54,088 nucleotides of DNA from Marinobacter sp. B9-2 (GCA_003030785.1 PYVH01000010.1:1-54088), one strand, 5' to 3'. Positions 7,948 to 17,330 are shown, counted from the first letter of the stretch. Notes: generated by a model not told the origin, from the letters alone. Numbers and translations: made by a program.

Positions 7948-8026
7948 GCCCTCCCGGGATACGCTGTGAATACGTCCATGTACGCTCGACGAAAACATCC
8001 ATGTTTTCGACGATCCCGGGAGGGCT
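7947..8026. repeat. Palindromic intergenic element with nested hairpin
   Basis: Perfect 14-bp outer arms (7947-7960 and 8013-8026, built on GCCCTCCCGGGAT) enclose a second perfect palindrome CGAAAACAT-cc-ATGTTTTCG (7990-8009) and the phrase tacgtccatgtacg. It lies between the convergent SPOUT methyltransferase and dadA genes, so its RNA could act as a bidirectional terminator. The CCATG-centred design recalls the element at 1598-1703, although the arms differ. Confidence 0.85.
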
Positions 8027-8072
8027 CATCCGTCCTGCTCCCGGGCCTTTTGCGCGCAATGATTTGTTGAGA

Positions 8073-9344
8073 CTACTCCTGGAATCTTCCTGGGCGGAAG
8101 GCATCCAGACAGATGGCGGGTTGTTCACCTTCAATTACCTGGGCGATGACATCGGCACTACCGGCGGACAGGGTCCAGCCAAAGGTGCCGTGGCCGGTGT
8201 TGAGGTAGAGATTGTCCCGCGGACCTCGCCCGATAATCGCCGGGCCGTCCGGGGTCATGGGGCGGAAACCGGTCCAGGTCTCGGCGGCATCAAGATCCGC
8301 ACAACCCGGGAACCGGGACTCCACCGACTTTCTGATCGTTGCCAGTCGGGCTTCTGGAATATCCCGGTTGAAATCCGCCAGCTCGACAAAACCCGTGGCC
8401 CGCAAGCGATTTCCCAAACGGGTAGCGACGACCTTGTAGTTGTCGTCATGGATGGTGGAGTTCGGGCCTCGCTCTGAATCTTTCATGGGAACCGTCAGGC
8501 TGTAGCCTTTCACCGGATAAATGGGCAGTTCCAGGCCCATAGGCTGAACCAGATGGTTGGACCAGCAACCGGCGCTGATCACGAAGGCATCCGCCTCCAG
8601 GGTTTCCATGACGCCATCGCTGGTTGTGACGGAAATGGCGCTAACCTTGTGGTCATCGGCAATCAGCTTTTCGGCTTCCACGTTGTAGCGAACCACCACT
8701 CCCCTGGCTTCGCAGGCCTTCGCCAGCTCCCGGGAGAACTGGTGACAATCGCCGGTGCCGTCGGTGTCGTAGCTCAGGGCGCCATAGAGCGGTCCGTTGC
8801 CGATCATGCCGGGTTCGGCCTCGCGTACCTCTTCCGGTGTGAGTAAACGGGAAGAAATCCCGAGTTCGTTAAGAAGTTCATGGGTTGTCCGGTAGCCTTC
8901 CAGTGCCTCCGGGGTGCTGGCCAGGTGCAGCAGGCCCTGATGGTCGCCATCGAAGGACAGATCAAGCTCCTTTTCCAGAGCCAGGAACCGTTCCCGGCTA
9001 TGGATGCCCAGGCGCAACATGGCGCGGCGATTCAATCCGAACAGGCCCGGGGACCAGGCGTAACGGAGGGTGGCGAACATGAATTTCAGCGTTTCCACAG
9101 ACGGCGGAAACCGCAGTTTCAACGGGCCATCCTGTTTGAGGATCCAGGGTATGGCCTTGAACACAATCGAGGGATCGGCCCAGGGGTAGACCACGCCATA
9201 GGATCGCTGGGCCGCGTTGGCCTTGCTGGTCTCGTTCCCGGCAATTGCGTGGCGCTCCAGCACAGTCACCTGGTGGCCCCGGCGATTCAGCTCGTAGGCC
9301 GTGGTCATTCCCACCACGCCGCCACCGACTACAACAATGTGCAT
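8073..9344 (-). CDS. dadA: D-amino acid dehydrogenase
   Basis: A 423-residue FAD-dependent, membrane-associated enzyme that oxidises D-amino acids, mainly D-alanine, to 2-oxo acids and passes electrons to the respiratory chain. The N-terminal FAD-binding fingerprint is VVGGGVVGMTTAYELNRRG with VTVLE. The DAO-type motifs YPWADPS, YPVKGYSLT, TWTGFRPMTPDGPAIIG and the C-terminal NTGHGTFGWTLSAGSA are all present, and the length fits DadA. GGAGG lies seven bases before the ATG. The ppk2 gene ends 17 bases upstream on the same strand, so they may be co-transcribed. No alanine racemase or Lrp-type regulator is adjacent. Confidence 0.92.
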   Translation of the reverse strand: MHIVVVGGGVVGMTTAYELNRRGHQVTVLERHAIAGNETSKANAAQRSYGVVYPWADPSIVFKAIPWILKQDGPLKLRFPPSVETLKFMFATLRYAWSPGLFGLNRRAMLRLGIHSRERFLALEKELDLSFDGDHQGLLHLASTPEALEGYRTTHELLNELGISSRLLTPEEVREAEPGMIGNGPLYGALSYDTDGTGDCHQFSRELAKACEARGVVVRYNVEAEKLIADDHKVSAISVTTSDGVMETLEADAFVISAGCWSNHLVQPMGLELPIYPVKGYSLTVPMKDSERGPNSTIHDDNYKVVATRLGNRLRATGFVELADFNRDIPEARLATIRKSVESRFPGCADLDAAETWTGFRPMTPDGPAIIGRGPRDNLYLNTGHGTFGWTLSAGSADVIAQVIEGEQPAICLDAFRPGRFQE

Positions 9345-9361
9345 GCATTCCTCCGCTGTGT

Positions 9362-10195
9362 TTATTTCACGCCATTTTTTGCCAACAGGCGTCGGTATTC
9401 TTTCAAGACGTTCTCATCTTCTTTCGGGTAGTTCGGCGCCAGTTGCTGAAGCTGTTCCGCCAGCACTGCCGCAACAATGGCACGGGCCTGGGGTTTCCGG
9501 TCACCCGGAACAATGAACCAGGGCGCCTGCTCTGTGTGAGTCGCGGCCAGTGCTTCCTCCGCAAAAGACTCGTATTGGCGGCGCTTCTCCCAGCCGTCAA
9601 TATCCGATCTATCAAACTTCCAGCGCTTACGCGGTTTGTCCAGGCGTTTCAGGAGGCGCTGACGATGCTCGTCTTCCGACAGGTTGAGCCAGATCTTGAT
9701 GACCGTAGTGCCTTCTTCCACCAGATGGTTCTCAAAATTCCGGATCGAGCGGTAACGGTTCTCCCAGTTATAACTGTCAGGCTCGTGGACAGGCCATACC
9801 CGCTCGGCGATCACAGCCTCATGATGGCTGCGATTGAAGGCGACCATCTCGCCAAAGCCAGGCAGAAAGGGCGTGACCCGCCAGAGAAAATCATGGCGGG
9901 TTTCGGCGCCCTTGGGCCGGCTGAACGACCAGGCATGGAAGCCGGCGGGGTCTGCAAAGGTCGCCAGGGTTCGGATCAGGCTGTCCTTGCCGCTGGTATC
10001 CGGGCCGTGGGTGACCAGTAAAACCGCCCTGGACTGATTCGCCCAGAGCCGGCGCTGATATTCGCCGATCTGTTCCAGACTGGCCTCAAGTCCGGGCAAC
10101 TCCGTTTCATCGCTGTCCAGCAATGTCGGGTAATCCCGGAACCTGGGCTTTCCGGGGTCGAAAAGAAAAGAACTGGCAAACGCCGACAACTTCAT
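9362..10195 (-). CDS. PPK2-family polyphosphate kinase
   Basis: A 277-residue PPK2-type kinase, which moves phosphate between polyphosphate and nucleotides. Walker A appears as THGPDTSGKDS, a variant of the usual GWDAAGKG form. It is followed by the lid features RPKGAETRHDFLWR and NRSHHEAVIAERV, the segment KIWLNLSEDEHRQRLLKR, and the C-terminal APWFIVPGDRK. These match the family in order and spacing. Whether it makes polyP from NTP or NTP from polyP cannot be told from sequence. GGAG precedes the ATG. It lies upstream of dadA and is divergent from tatD. The Asp-Thr-Ser replacement in the Walker loop is the only odd point. Confidence 0.88.
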   Translation of the reverse strand: MKLSAFASSFLFDPGKPRFRDYPTLLDSDETELPGLEASLEQIGEYQRRLWANQSRAVLLVTHGPDTSGKDSLIRTLATFADPAGFHAWSFSRPKGAETRHDFLWRVTPFLPGFGEMVAFNRSHHEAVIAERVWPVHEPDSYNWENRYRSIRNFENHLVEEGTTVIKIWLNLSEDEHRQRLLKRLDKPRKRWKFDRSDIDGWEKRRQYESFAEEALAATHTEQAPWFIVPGDRKPQARAIVAAVLAEQLQQLAPNYPKEDENVLKEYRRLLAKNGVK

Positions 10196-10323
10196 CAGAG
10201 TGCTCCGTGCAACTCCCTATGGAGGTAATACAGGTCAACAATCGAACAAGCTGGTAAACTTGTGAGCCTGAATTCACAGAATAGCAGCCTGCCGCAGGTT
10301 GCGATGGAGTGTAGTACCCGGCA

Positions 10324-11133
10324 ATGAGTAAAAAACGTCGCGAGATTCCCGTATTCGATCACCCGATCATTGAAACCCACTGTCACCTGGATTACCTCAA
10401 GGACCGCCCGCTCGAGGAAACCCTGGAACAGGCACAAGGGGTCAATATCGAGAAAGTGATCACCATTGCGGTGTCCCCGGACAACCTTGCCAGAGTCCGC
10501 GAACTCAGCCATGTGGCGCCCTGGGTTTACGGTACTCAGGGAATACACCCCCACGATGCCGAAAGCTATTCCGACGAAGTGGAAGCGGAAATTCGCGCCC
10601 ACGCCCGGGATGAGAAGATCGTTGCCGTGGGCGAGATCGGCCTGGACTATTTTTACGACAACGCCGACCGGGACGTGCAGCGCGAGGTGTTTCGGCGCCA
10701 GTTGCAGATCGCCTGTGACACGGACAGGCCCGTGGTTATCCATAGCCGCGAAGCGGATGAGGACACCATTGCCATCCTCGGTGAGTTTGAGGATACCCTC
10801 AAGCGCCGTGGGGTGATCCACAGCTTCACGTCCGGCCCGGGGCTTGCCCGGTATGCCCTGGATCAGGGTTGGTGCCTGGGCTTCAATGGCATCACCACGT
10901 TCAATAAGGCCGAGAATGTACGGGATATCGTGCGTATGGCGCCGATTGAGCAGATCCTGCTGGAAACTGATTCACCCTTCCTGACCCCGGTACCCTACCG
11001 CGGGAAGGAAAACGCACCGTTTTACCTCCCCTTTATCGCAGAGAAAATCGCTGAGGTGAAAGAATTGCCTCTGGATGAGGTTATTGGCAAGACTTATCAG
11101 AACAGCCTGAGGACGTTCTTCCCCGGCGAATGA
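10324..11133 (+). CDS. TatD-family metal-dependent hydrolase
   Basis: A 269-residue TIM-barrel metallohydrolase of the TatD/YcfH family, whose members act as DNA 3'-exonucleases or related phosphoesterases. Metal ligands are visible: THCHLD near residue 20, GEIGLDY, VIHSREA, HSF, and ETDSPFLTPVPYRGKENAP. The HxH metal motif and the final Asp are intact. YcfH/TatD subtypes cannot be separated safely by eye. The stop overlaps the start of the HD-GYP gene by four bases (ATGA), so the two are translationally coupled, although no shared pathway is known. Confidence 0.9.
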   Translation: MSKKRREIPVFDHPIIETHCHLDYLKDRPLEETLEQAQGVNIEKVITIAVSPDNLARVRELSHVAPWVYGTQGIHPHDAESYSDEVEAEIRAHARDEKIVAVGEIGLDYFYDNADRDVQREVFRRQLQIACDTDRPVVIHSREADEDTIAILGEFEDTLKRRGVIHSFTSGPGLARYALDQGWCLGFNGITTFNKAENVRDIVRMAPIEQILLETDSPFLTPVPYRGKENAPFYLPFIAEKIAEVKELPLDEVIGKTYQNSLRTFFPGE

Positions 11134-12338
11134 TCAAACGCGTCCCCATCTCCGCACTCAAGGTCGGCATGTACATAACCGACCTGAACAACGACTGGAT
11201 TCCCCACAACACCCAGCGCAAACGCGGTGTTATCAAAAAAGAGGAAACCATCGAGAAAATCCGTCGGATGGGCGTGCAATTCGTTTATATCGATGCCTCC
11301 AAGGGGCTCGACACCCAGGACTCTGAAACGGCCGCCGAAGTGGATCGCCGGAACGAATCGGCCCTGCAAAAGGCGGGGGAACTGACGCCGGGCCTGCGGC
11401 CCTATGTCCCGCTTGCCGAAGAAATGGTCATTGCCCAGCAGGTCCACAGCCAGGCTCAGGGGCTAGTCGGCGAGTTCATGAATCACGCCAAGGTTGGCGG
11501 TGCCATTGATGTGGCCCCCATCCATCAGCTGGCGGACGAACTGCAGCATTCCGTGCTCCGAAATGCCAATGCCTTGAGCTGTCTGGGACGAATCCGGGAG
11601 AAAGACAATTATCTGCTCGAGCACTCGGTCAACCTGAGTGTACTTATGTCTTTGTTCGGGAATTACCGCGGCCTGTCTTCCGATGTCTTGCACCAGACCA
11701 TCGTCGGCGCCCTGCTCCACGACCTTGGCAAGATCCTCACTCCCGATGAGATACTGCACAAACCAGGTCGCCTGACCGCCGAAGAATTCGAGGTGATGAA
11801 ACTTCACGCCCGGCACTCACGGGACATTCTTGCCACCACCGAGGGTATTGGGGAGCTCACCGTCATCACGGCGGCCCAGCACCATGAGCGTCTGGACGGA
11901 ACCGGCTATCCGGAAGGCCTGAAGGGCGACGAGATCTCGGAGTATGGTCGCATGGTGGCGATCAGCGATGTCTACGACGCCATCACGGCAGACCGGGTCT
12001 ATCACAAGGGCATGACCCCAACCCAGGGCCTGAAGAAGCTCCTGGAATGGAGCGGCAGCCATCTGGATCCGGTTCTGGTCAAACAGTTTATCCGTTGCCT
12101 TGGCCTTTACCCGGTGGGTTCTCTGGTGCTGCTGGAAAGTGGCCGACTTGGCGTCGTGGTCGAAGCCAACGAGAGCGACCAGAGACTGCCAACTGTGCGC
12201 GTTATGTACCACACCAAATTCCGTATGCCGATCACGGTGGATACCATCGATCTCGCGAAACCGGGCACCCAGGACCGTATCCTCCGGGCCGTGGATCCCG
12301 ATGAGCACAAAATCGATGTCCGGAAATTCCTGCTCTGA
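11130..12338 (+). CDS. DUF3391 / HD-GYP cyclic-di-GMP phosphodiesterase
   Basis: A 402-residue cytoplasmic protein. The N-terminal DUF3391 domain (about 1-130: VPISALKVGMYITDL, VQFVYIDASKG) is followed by a full HD-GYP domain (about 150-330). The latter has the metal-binding LLHDLGK and the signature HHERLDGTGYPEGLKGDEI, with VYDAITADRVYH after it. HD-GYP enzymes hydrolyse c-di-GMP to pGpG or GMP. The C-terminal 70 residues (SLVLLESGRLGVVVEAN) form a small beta domain often seen in this arrangement. It overlaps tatD by four bases and is the only clear c-di-GMP phosphodiesterase in the window, opposing three cyclases. Confidence 0.92.
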   Translation: MIKRVPISALKVGMYITDLNNDWIPHNTQRKRGVIKKEETIEKIRRMGVQFVYIDASKGLDTQDSETAAEVDRRNESALQKAGELTPGLRPYVPLAEEMVIAQQVHSQAQGLVGEFMNHAKVGGAIDVAPIHQLADELQHSVLRNANALSCLGRIREKDNYLLEHSVNLSVLMSLFGNYRGLSSDVLHQTIVGALLHDLGKILTPDEILHKPGRLTAEEFEVMKLHARHSRDILATTEGIGELTVITAAQHHERLDGTGYPEGLKGDEISEYGRMVAISDVYDAITADRVYHKGMTPTQGLKKLLEWSGSHLDPVLVKQFIRCLGLYPVGSLVLLESGRLGVVVEANESDQRLPTVRVMYHTKFRMPITVDTIDLAKPGTQDRILRAVDPDEHKIDVRKFLL

Positions 12339-12406
12339 CCACCAATAGCATCCCCCTGTTACTCTGCTAAGCTCAAAGAGACCTCTTCCAGATCGATAGC
12401 TCGCAC

Positions 12407-14023
12407 ATGATCGCAACGCTTTTCCAGGTTCTCGGCGGCCTTGCCCTGTTTCTTCTGGCCATGGAGATGATGACCGACGGATTGAAAAGTGCTGCCGGGC
12501 ATCATTTGCGCCACATGCTGGGCCACTGGACCAAGACCCCCTTGCGTGGCCTGGCGGCCGGGTTTCTCATCACTGGAATTGTTCAGCACTCAGGCGCGGT
12601 GACCGTCGCCACCATCGGTTTTGTAAACGCCGGTTTGTTAACGCTGGCCCAATCCCTGGGGGTTATTTTCGGTTCCAATATCGGCACCACCATGACCGGT
12701 TGGCTGGTGAGCCTGGTCGGTTTCGGCTTCAAGATCGAAGCCTTGGCTTTACCTCTTCTGGCTGGGGGTGTCGGCGTAAAGATGATCAGCCGCAATCCGA
12801 GAAACCGATCTCTGGGCCAGGCATTGGCCGGATTCGCCCTGTTTTTTCTGGGCCTTTCAATCCTGAAATCGTCTCTGGAAACACTGGCGGGCGGCCTCGA
12901 CAGCAACGTTTTGATAGACGCCGGCTACGGGCTGCCCACGTTCGTTCTGATCGGCTTTCTGGCGACCGTGCTGACCCAGTCCTCCAGCGCTTCACTGGCG
13001 ATCGTACTGACGGCAGCCGCAGGCGGACTGATACCCCTCAATAGTGCGGCAGCAGCGGTCATTGGCGCGAACCTCGGTTCGACATCAACAGCTGCCCTGT
13101 CTGCGCTCAAAGCAACCGCCAACGCCCGCCGGCTGGCCGTCGGCCACATCCTGTTCAACGCTGTCACTGGTCTTATTGCCCTGCTCGTTCTGCCCATTAT
13201 GCTCTGGGTGGTGGCATTGCTTGCAGACTGGCTGGCACTGGATGCCAACGTGGCGGTGTCCCTGGCCCTTTTCCATACCCTGTTCAATGTCCTCGGGGCA
13301 TTCATCATGCTGCCCTTTACACCGCAATTCGCACGTTTTCTGGGGCGGCTGTTCCGTAGCAAGGAAGAAGACAACGCCGAGCCCAGATTTCTGGATAACA
13401 CCCTGGTAACCACACCGGAACTGGCCATCGGCGCTGTCGACCAGGAAATGAAACGGCTGATCGGACTCACTCGGGGGCTTTTAAGGGTATGCCTCGACCG
13501 CGAGGATCTTCAGCCAACTCAGATTCGCCCCAAGTCCGAGGCCTGTCGCAACCTCAATGATGCAATCACCGATTACATCTCGAAGCTGCGGGCCGAAAAG
13601 ATGCACCCGAACACAGTAGATGCCCTCACCGAGACCATACGAACCTGTCGTTACCTGACCGAGGCGCAAGGGTTGGCGCCTGCCCTGCTCCAGCTGCATG
13701 AAACAAGAAAGCTTGGCCAACTGACTCCGCTTGCCCGACAAATGGACGAATACACGGAGCTGTTAAGGGCTCTTCTGGAGGCTGACGAGCCCGCTCCTGC
13801 CACCTTTGCCGATACTGAGAAAACGTACCATATGCTCAAGTCGCGTATGCTTGGGATGATCGTGAGAGGTGAGTTTTCGGCCATCGCCGGGGAGCGCACC
13901 CTTGATACGCTAAGCTCTGTGCGCAGATTAACGGACCAGTGGCAAAAATCGCTGGCCTGGCAGCCGGCAACCGAGCTGCTCAATGGGGATGTTCACGCAG
14001 AAGGTTCAACGAACCGGACATAG
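12407..14023 (+). CDS. Na+/phosphate cotransporter with PhoU-like C-terminus
   Basis: A 538-residue inner-membrane transporter of the NptA/YjbB (SLC34-like) family. It has about eight hydrophobic segments in two inverted repeats (about 1-330) and a cytoplasmic PhoU-like helical tail (about 350-530). The second signature repeat LTQSSSASLAIVLTAAA is normal, but the first reads VQHSGAVTVATIG where family members usually have QSSS, so two substrate-loop residues differ. The tail (EMKRLIGLTRGLLRV, then LTETIRTCRYLTEAQGL) is typical. Substrate could be phosphate, or the protein could work as an exporter as proposed for YjbB. The 3' end overlaps the convergent PhnD-sensor cyclase by 31 bases. Confidence 0.87.
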   Translation: MIATLFQVLGGLALFLLAMEMMTDGLKSAAGHHLRHMLGHWTKTPLRGLAAGFLITGIVQHSGAVTVATIGFVNAGLLTLAQSLGVIFGSNIGTTMTGWLVSLVGFGFKIEALALPLLAGGVGVKMISRNPRNRSLGQALAGFALFFLGLSILKSSLETLAGGLDSNVLIDAGYGLPTFVLIGFLATVLTQSSSASLAIVLTAAAGGLIPLNSAAAAVIGANLGSTSTAALSALKATANARRLAVGHILFNAVTGLIALLVLPIMLWVVALLADWLALDANVAVSLALFHTLFNVLGAFIMLPFTPQFARFLGRLFRSKEEDNAEPRFLDNTLVTTPELAIGAVDQEMKRLIGLTRGLLRVCLDREDLQPTQIRPKSEACRNLNDAITDYISKLRAEKMHPNTVDALTETIRTCRYLTEAQGLAPALLQLHETRKLGQLTPLARQMDEYTELLRALLEADEPAPATFADTEKTYHMLKSRMLGMIVRGEFSAIAGERTLDTLSSVRRLTDQWQKSLAWQPATELLNGDVHAEGSTNRT

Positions 14024-16272
14024 CGGTTACGGCCCTGATGCTTGGCCTGATACATGGCCTGATCAGCCTGCCGCAACAGCTGGTCTCCATCCAGATCCCC
14101 GATTTGCGGGAACAGCGTGTAGCCGATACTGGCTGAAACCTCGACGCTGTGATCGGCGACCCAGACCGGCTCGGCCACCCGGGTCAGCAGACGCACCAGC
14201 AGACTCTCCAGGGATGCGTCATCCTGAACGTTCATGACAATGGCCGCGAATTCGTCACCCCCAAGTCGCGCCAGGGTGTCCTCTTCCCGGAGCACGGCGC
14301 GCATTCTGGTAGCTATCTCCACCAGCAACTGGTCGCCCGCCTCATGGCCGAAGGCATCATTCACCGGCTTGAACTCATCAAGATCAATGTAAACCACTGC
14401 CAACTTGCCGCTCTGCCTTTTGGTCAGGGCCATGGCCTGCTGCAACCGGTCGGCAAACAGGACCCGATTGGGCATACCGGTCAGGTCATCGTAGTGGGCC
14501 ATGATCCTCAGCTTCCGTTCCTGCTCCTTGATCCGGCTGATGTCACTGAAAATACCCACAAAATGCGAGACCTCGCCATGATCGCCACGGACACTGCTGA
14601 GGGTCACCGCCAAGGCAATTGGCGCCCCGTCGTTTCGTCGGCTTGCGAACTCACCAGACCAGAAACCCTGGGCCCGGGCGCTGGCAAAAATGCCGCTTCC
14701 CTCATCCACCGGTAATGGTGGCAGACGCCCTATGGCGCGGTTCCGTGGCCGGCCTGTGATTGCCAGATATGAATCGTTGGCATCAACCACGATACCGTGG
14801 CTATTGGTAATGAAGATGGCCTCGCGGGCATACTCGAAGACGCTGGCAGCCAGGCGCTGACGCTGTTCGGCCCGCTTCCGGCGGGTAACATCGTACAGGG
14901 AGCAAAGAATCAGGCCTTCCGGTTCCCCCTCTGCATGAATGGGCGCCATGGTAGTCTCAACCCAGACCTCGGTGCCGTCCGAACGATTCAGCACCCACTC
15001 GCATTGTTCTACCTGGCCCCCGGAGACCCGGGCCAGCATGTGCGCCATTTTCTGTCGTGAAATCTGGCCGTCGGGCTGGTATTCAGGAGAAAAAACCGCC
15101 AAATCCTTGCCAACGAGGGATTCACTGGAGGTGTACCTGAGCAGATCGACGGAAGCGCAGTTGGTATCGCTGAACAAACCATCGCGAATCAGCAGAGCAG
15201 GCTGGGGCCAGCCACGAATCAGCTGGCGCAGACGCTTCTGTTCCGAGGCAAGCTGACGCCTGCTCCTGCCCAGCCACAGAGACGTCGCCAACAGCAGGGT
15301 TACCAGGATCAGAATGGTAAAGACCCAGAGCCTGTACTGATGCAGGGCATCCACCCAGGTCAACTGTGGCGCCTGATCGTAGGGCGGGACACGCAACGTT
15401 CGGGCAAGGTATTCAACCGCCTGGTAATCCGCGGGGGGCGAAAACCCGGAAATACCCGCTGCCAGAGCAACCTCGTCATCCGGCTCGATGGCAAAAACCG
15501 CGGAGGCGACCTTGCGAACAGTCCGCTCATTCACGTGGGGCAGCGCCACCAGCGGCCATTCCGGGTAAAGACGAGTTGAAACCAGGTACGGGAATCCGGC
15601 CAGCCGCTGGCGGTTGAGAACCTTCACCTTGCTGAACAGATCTGGATCAGCCTGCGCCATTTGTTCCAGAATGCTGGTGCGAATAAAACCAACATCCGAA
15701 TCCCCTGAAAGCACCGAGCGGACCACCCGGTCGTGGGTGCCCAGAAAACGAATCAGGTTCACTCGCCGGATATCAATGCCGGCGTCCAGAAGCTCCAGTA
15801 CCTGGGCCTGATAACCACCCAGGAAATGAACACCGGGCGAGGCGATCGTCCTGTCACCGAGATCAGCAAGGTGCGCGATGTCGGCACGGTCAGCTCTGGT
15901 AAAAATAACGCCGCCAAGACTGGTGGTTGAGGTGTCACCTGCCCGCCTGACCAGCGTTGCCAGAACGCCGGTCAGGCTACGTTCACTGCGAATCAGGAGA
16001 AAATGGCTCGGATTGGTCAGAAAGAAATCCAGCCGATTGGCTGCGATCGCCCGGCTCATATTTTCCTGGTTGAGGACCTCCAGATTTATCTGAAGCCCGG
16101 TCTCGCGGGAGAGATAATCTGTCAGGGGCTTGTAACGCTCCTGAAGGATATGGTCAGGCCGATAGGAGAAAACACCAAAGGTCAGCGCCTGGTTCGCACT
16201 GACAGCCTGGATCGCAACCAGCTCGCTGATCAGGAGCAGGACAAGGCTGATGACACACCTTCGGGCGTTCAA
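13993..16272 (-). CDS. PhnD-type sensor diguanylate cyclase (SBP-TM-PAS-PAS-GGDEF)
   Basis: A 759-residue membrane sensor. Signal peptide or first membrane anchor (about 5-26), then a periplasmic PhnD/phosphonate-binding-like domain (about 27-290: FGVFSYRPDHILQERYKPL, FFLTNPSHFL, FLGGYQAQVLELLDAG, DVGFIRTSILE), a membrane helix (about 317-335, LWVFTILILVTLLLATSLWL), two PAS domains (about 350-460 and 475-590), and a GGDEF domain (about 600-755). The catalytic GGDEF is intact, and REED five residues before it is an inhibitory I-site, so it should make c-di-GMP with product inhibition. The start is a TTG overlapping the TGA of the upstream lipoprotein gene (TTGA), giving tight coupling. Ligand could be a phosphonate, phosphite or something else; nothing in the sequence decides. 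The 3' end overlaps the Na/Pi transporter gene tail to tail. Confidence 0.9.
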   Translation of the reverse strand: MNARRCVISLVLLLISELVAIQAVSANQALTFGVFSYRPDHILQERYKPLTDYLSRETGLQINLEVLNQENMSRAIAANRLDFFLTNPSHFLLIRSERSLTGVLATLVRRAGDTSTTSLGGVIFTRADRADIAHLADLGDRTIASPGVHFLGGYQAQVLELLDAGIDIRRVNLIRFLGTHDRVVRSVLSGDSDVGFIRTSILEQMAQADPDLFSKVKVLNRQRLAGFPYLVSTRLYPEWPLVALPHVNERTVRKVASAVFAIEPDDEVALAAGISGFSPPADYQAVEYLARTLRVPPYDQAPQLTWVDALHQYRLWVFTILILVTLLLATSLWLGRSRRQLASEQKRLRQLIRGWPQPALLIRDGLFSDTNCASVDLLRYTSSESLVGKDLAVFSPEYQPDGQISRQKMAHMLARVSGGQVEQCEWVLNRSDGTEVWVETTMAPIHAEGEPEGLILCSLYDVTRRKRAEQRQRLAASVFEYAREAIFITNSHGIVVDANDSYLAITGRPRNRAIGRLPPLPVDEGSGIFASARAQGFWSGEFASRRNDGAPIALAVTLSSVRGDHGEVSHFVGIFSDISRIKEQERKLRIMAHYDDLTGMPNRVLFADRLQQAMALTKRQSGKLAVVYIDLDEFKPVNDAFGHEAGDQLLVEIATRMRAVLREEDTLARLGGDEFAAIVMNVQDDASLESLLVRLLTRVAEPVWVADHSVEVSASIGYTLFPQIGDLDGDQLLRQADQAMYQAKHQGRNRYVRFVEPSA

Positions 16273-17228
16273 GAAGTCCTCCTGGGCAGGAACGAGGAAT
16301 CCGACAGGTGCTGAAATTCGGGAGCTCTGGTAATCAGCCCTTCTTCTACCATAAGGCGGGACAGCGAGCGCGCCACTGTTTCCAGCCGACCCGAGGCCAC
16401 CAGGTAACGCTGATTTGCTGCCAGATCCGGCAACATGACCGTCGCAAGTGCCGCCCGGACATCATTTGGCGCTATCCCCTGACGGTCTGCTATCCGATAA
16501 ACGGAATCGTGCATGCTACGCACCATATGTTGCAGGCCGGCAAAGTGGGCACTCACCAGATCCAGAACCGCGCTACGGTTCCTTTCCGCGGTCTCCCGGG
16601 TCACTACCAGCAGATCGAAAATGGTTTCCGGTATATCACTGCTATCAAAAAGCCGGACCCCTCCGGAGTTCTCGATCACGGAAGCGGTGGGCTCATAGCA
16701 TACCGAGGCATCCACTTCACCGCGTGACCAGGCTCCCGCGTGCTGGTCCACCGGCAAATCCACCTTTATGACCTCATCCGGACCAAGCCCTGCCACCTCA
16801 AGAATTTTCAGCAGCATAATGCCGGAGACCCCATTCAGCTCTGCAGCAATTCGCTGCCCTTTCAGGGCCGACAGGTCTGCAATCGTTGGCCTGACCATTA
16901 ACACATCGGCACCTGCTGACACATCGGCCACGGCAACGACAACCAGCTCCAGGCCCCTGGACCAGAGCCGTATGGTTTCATCGAGAGTCAGCGCCGCACC
17001 ATTGAGAGCCCCGGACAAAAGCCCTTCCATGGAGTCTTTTGCAGACGTACCCGGCACCAGCGCAACAGTCTCCGGCAGCCAGTTGAAATCGCCAGCGAGA
17101 TAGAGCGGTTCGTAGCCAATCCAGGGGTGAATTCCGAATCTCAGAGGGCCGGAATCGCTGCAACCCGGCAATCCCGCCGCGGACAGCCCGGCTGCTATCG
17201 ATAAACCAAGAAATTCACGGCGTTGCAT
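16269..17228 (-). CDS. NMT1/ThiY-like solute-binding lipoprotein, Tat-type signal
   Basis: A 319-residue periplasmic binding protein of the NrtA/SsuA/THI5 type. The N-terminus MQRREFLGLS has a twin-arginine motif followed by GLPGCSDSG, a lipobox-like site with Pro at -2, so it is probably a Tat-exported lipoprotein. The binding core is GIHPWIGYEPLYLAGDFNWL, then LDETIRLWSRGLELVVV, ISMLLK-type helices, and SVCYEPTASVIENSGGVRL. There is no permease or ATPase gene nearby, so transport is unlikely to be its job. It is translationally coupled to the sensor cyclase downstream and may feed ligand to it. The ATG has no strong ribosome site; a TTG seven codons upstream is an alternative. Confidence 0.87.
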   Translation of the reverse strand: MQRREFLGLSIAAGLSAAGLPGCSDSGPLRFGIHPWIGYEPLYLAGDFNWLPETVALVPGTSAKDSMEGLLSGALNGAALTLDETIRLWSRGLELVVVAVADVSAGADVLMVRPTIADLSALKGQRIAAELNGVSGIMLLKILEVAGLGPDEVIKVDLPVDQHAGAWSRGEVDASVCYEPTASVIENSGGVRLFDSSDIPETIFDLLVVTRETAERNRSAVLDLVSAHFAGLQHMVRSMHDSVYRIADRQGIAPNDVRAALATVMLPDLAANQRYLVASGRLETVARSLSRLMVEEGLITRAPEFQHLSDSSFLPRRTS

Positions 17229-17330
17229 CAGGATCCAGACCGGGCTCAAACATTAACATTTGTCAATAAATATAGTTTACTGTTTCACATACTACCCGTA
17301 AAACCGCAACTTGCATTGCACCGCGTCAAT

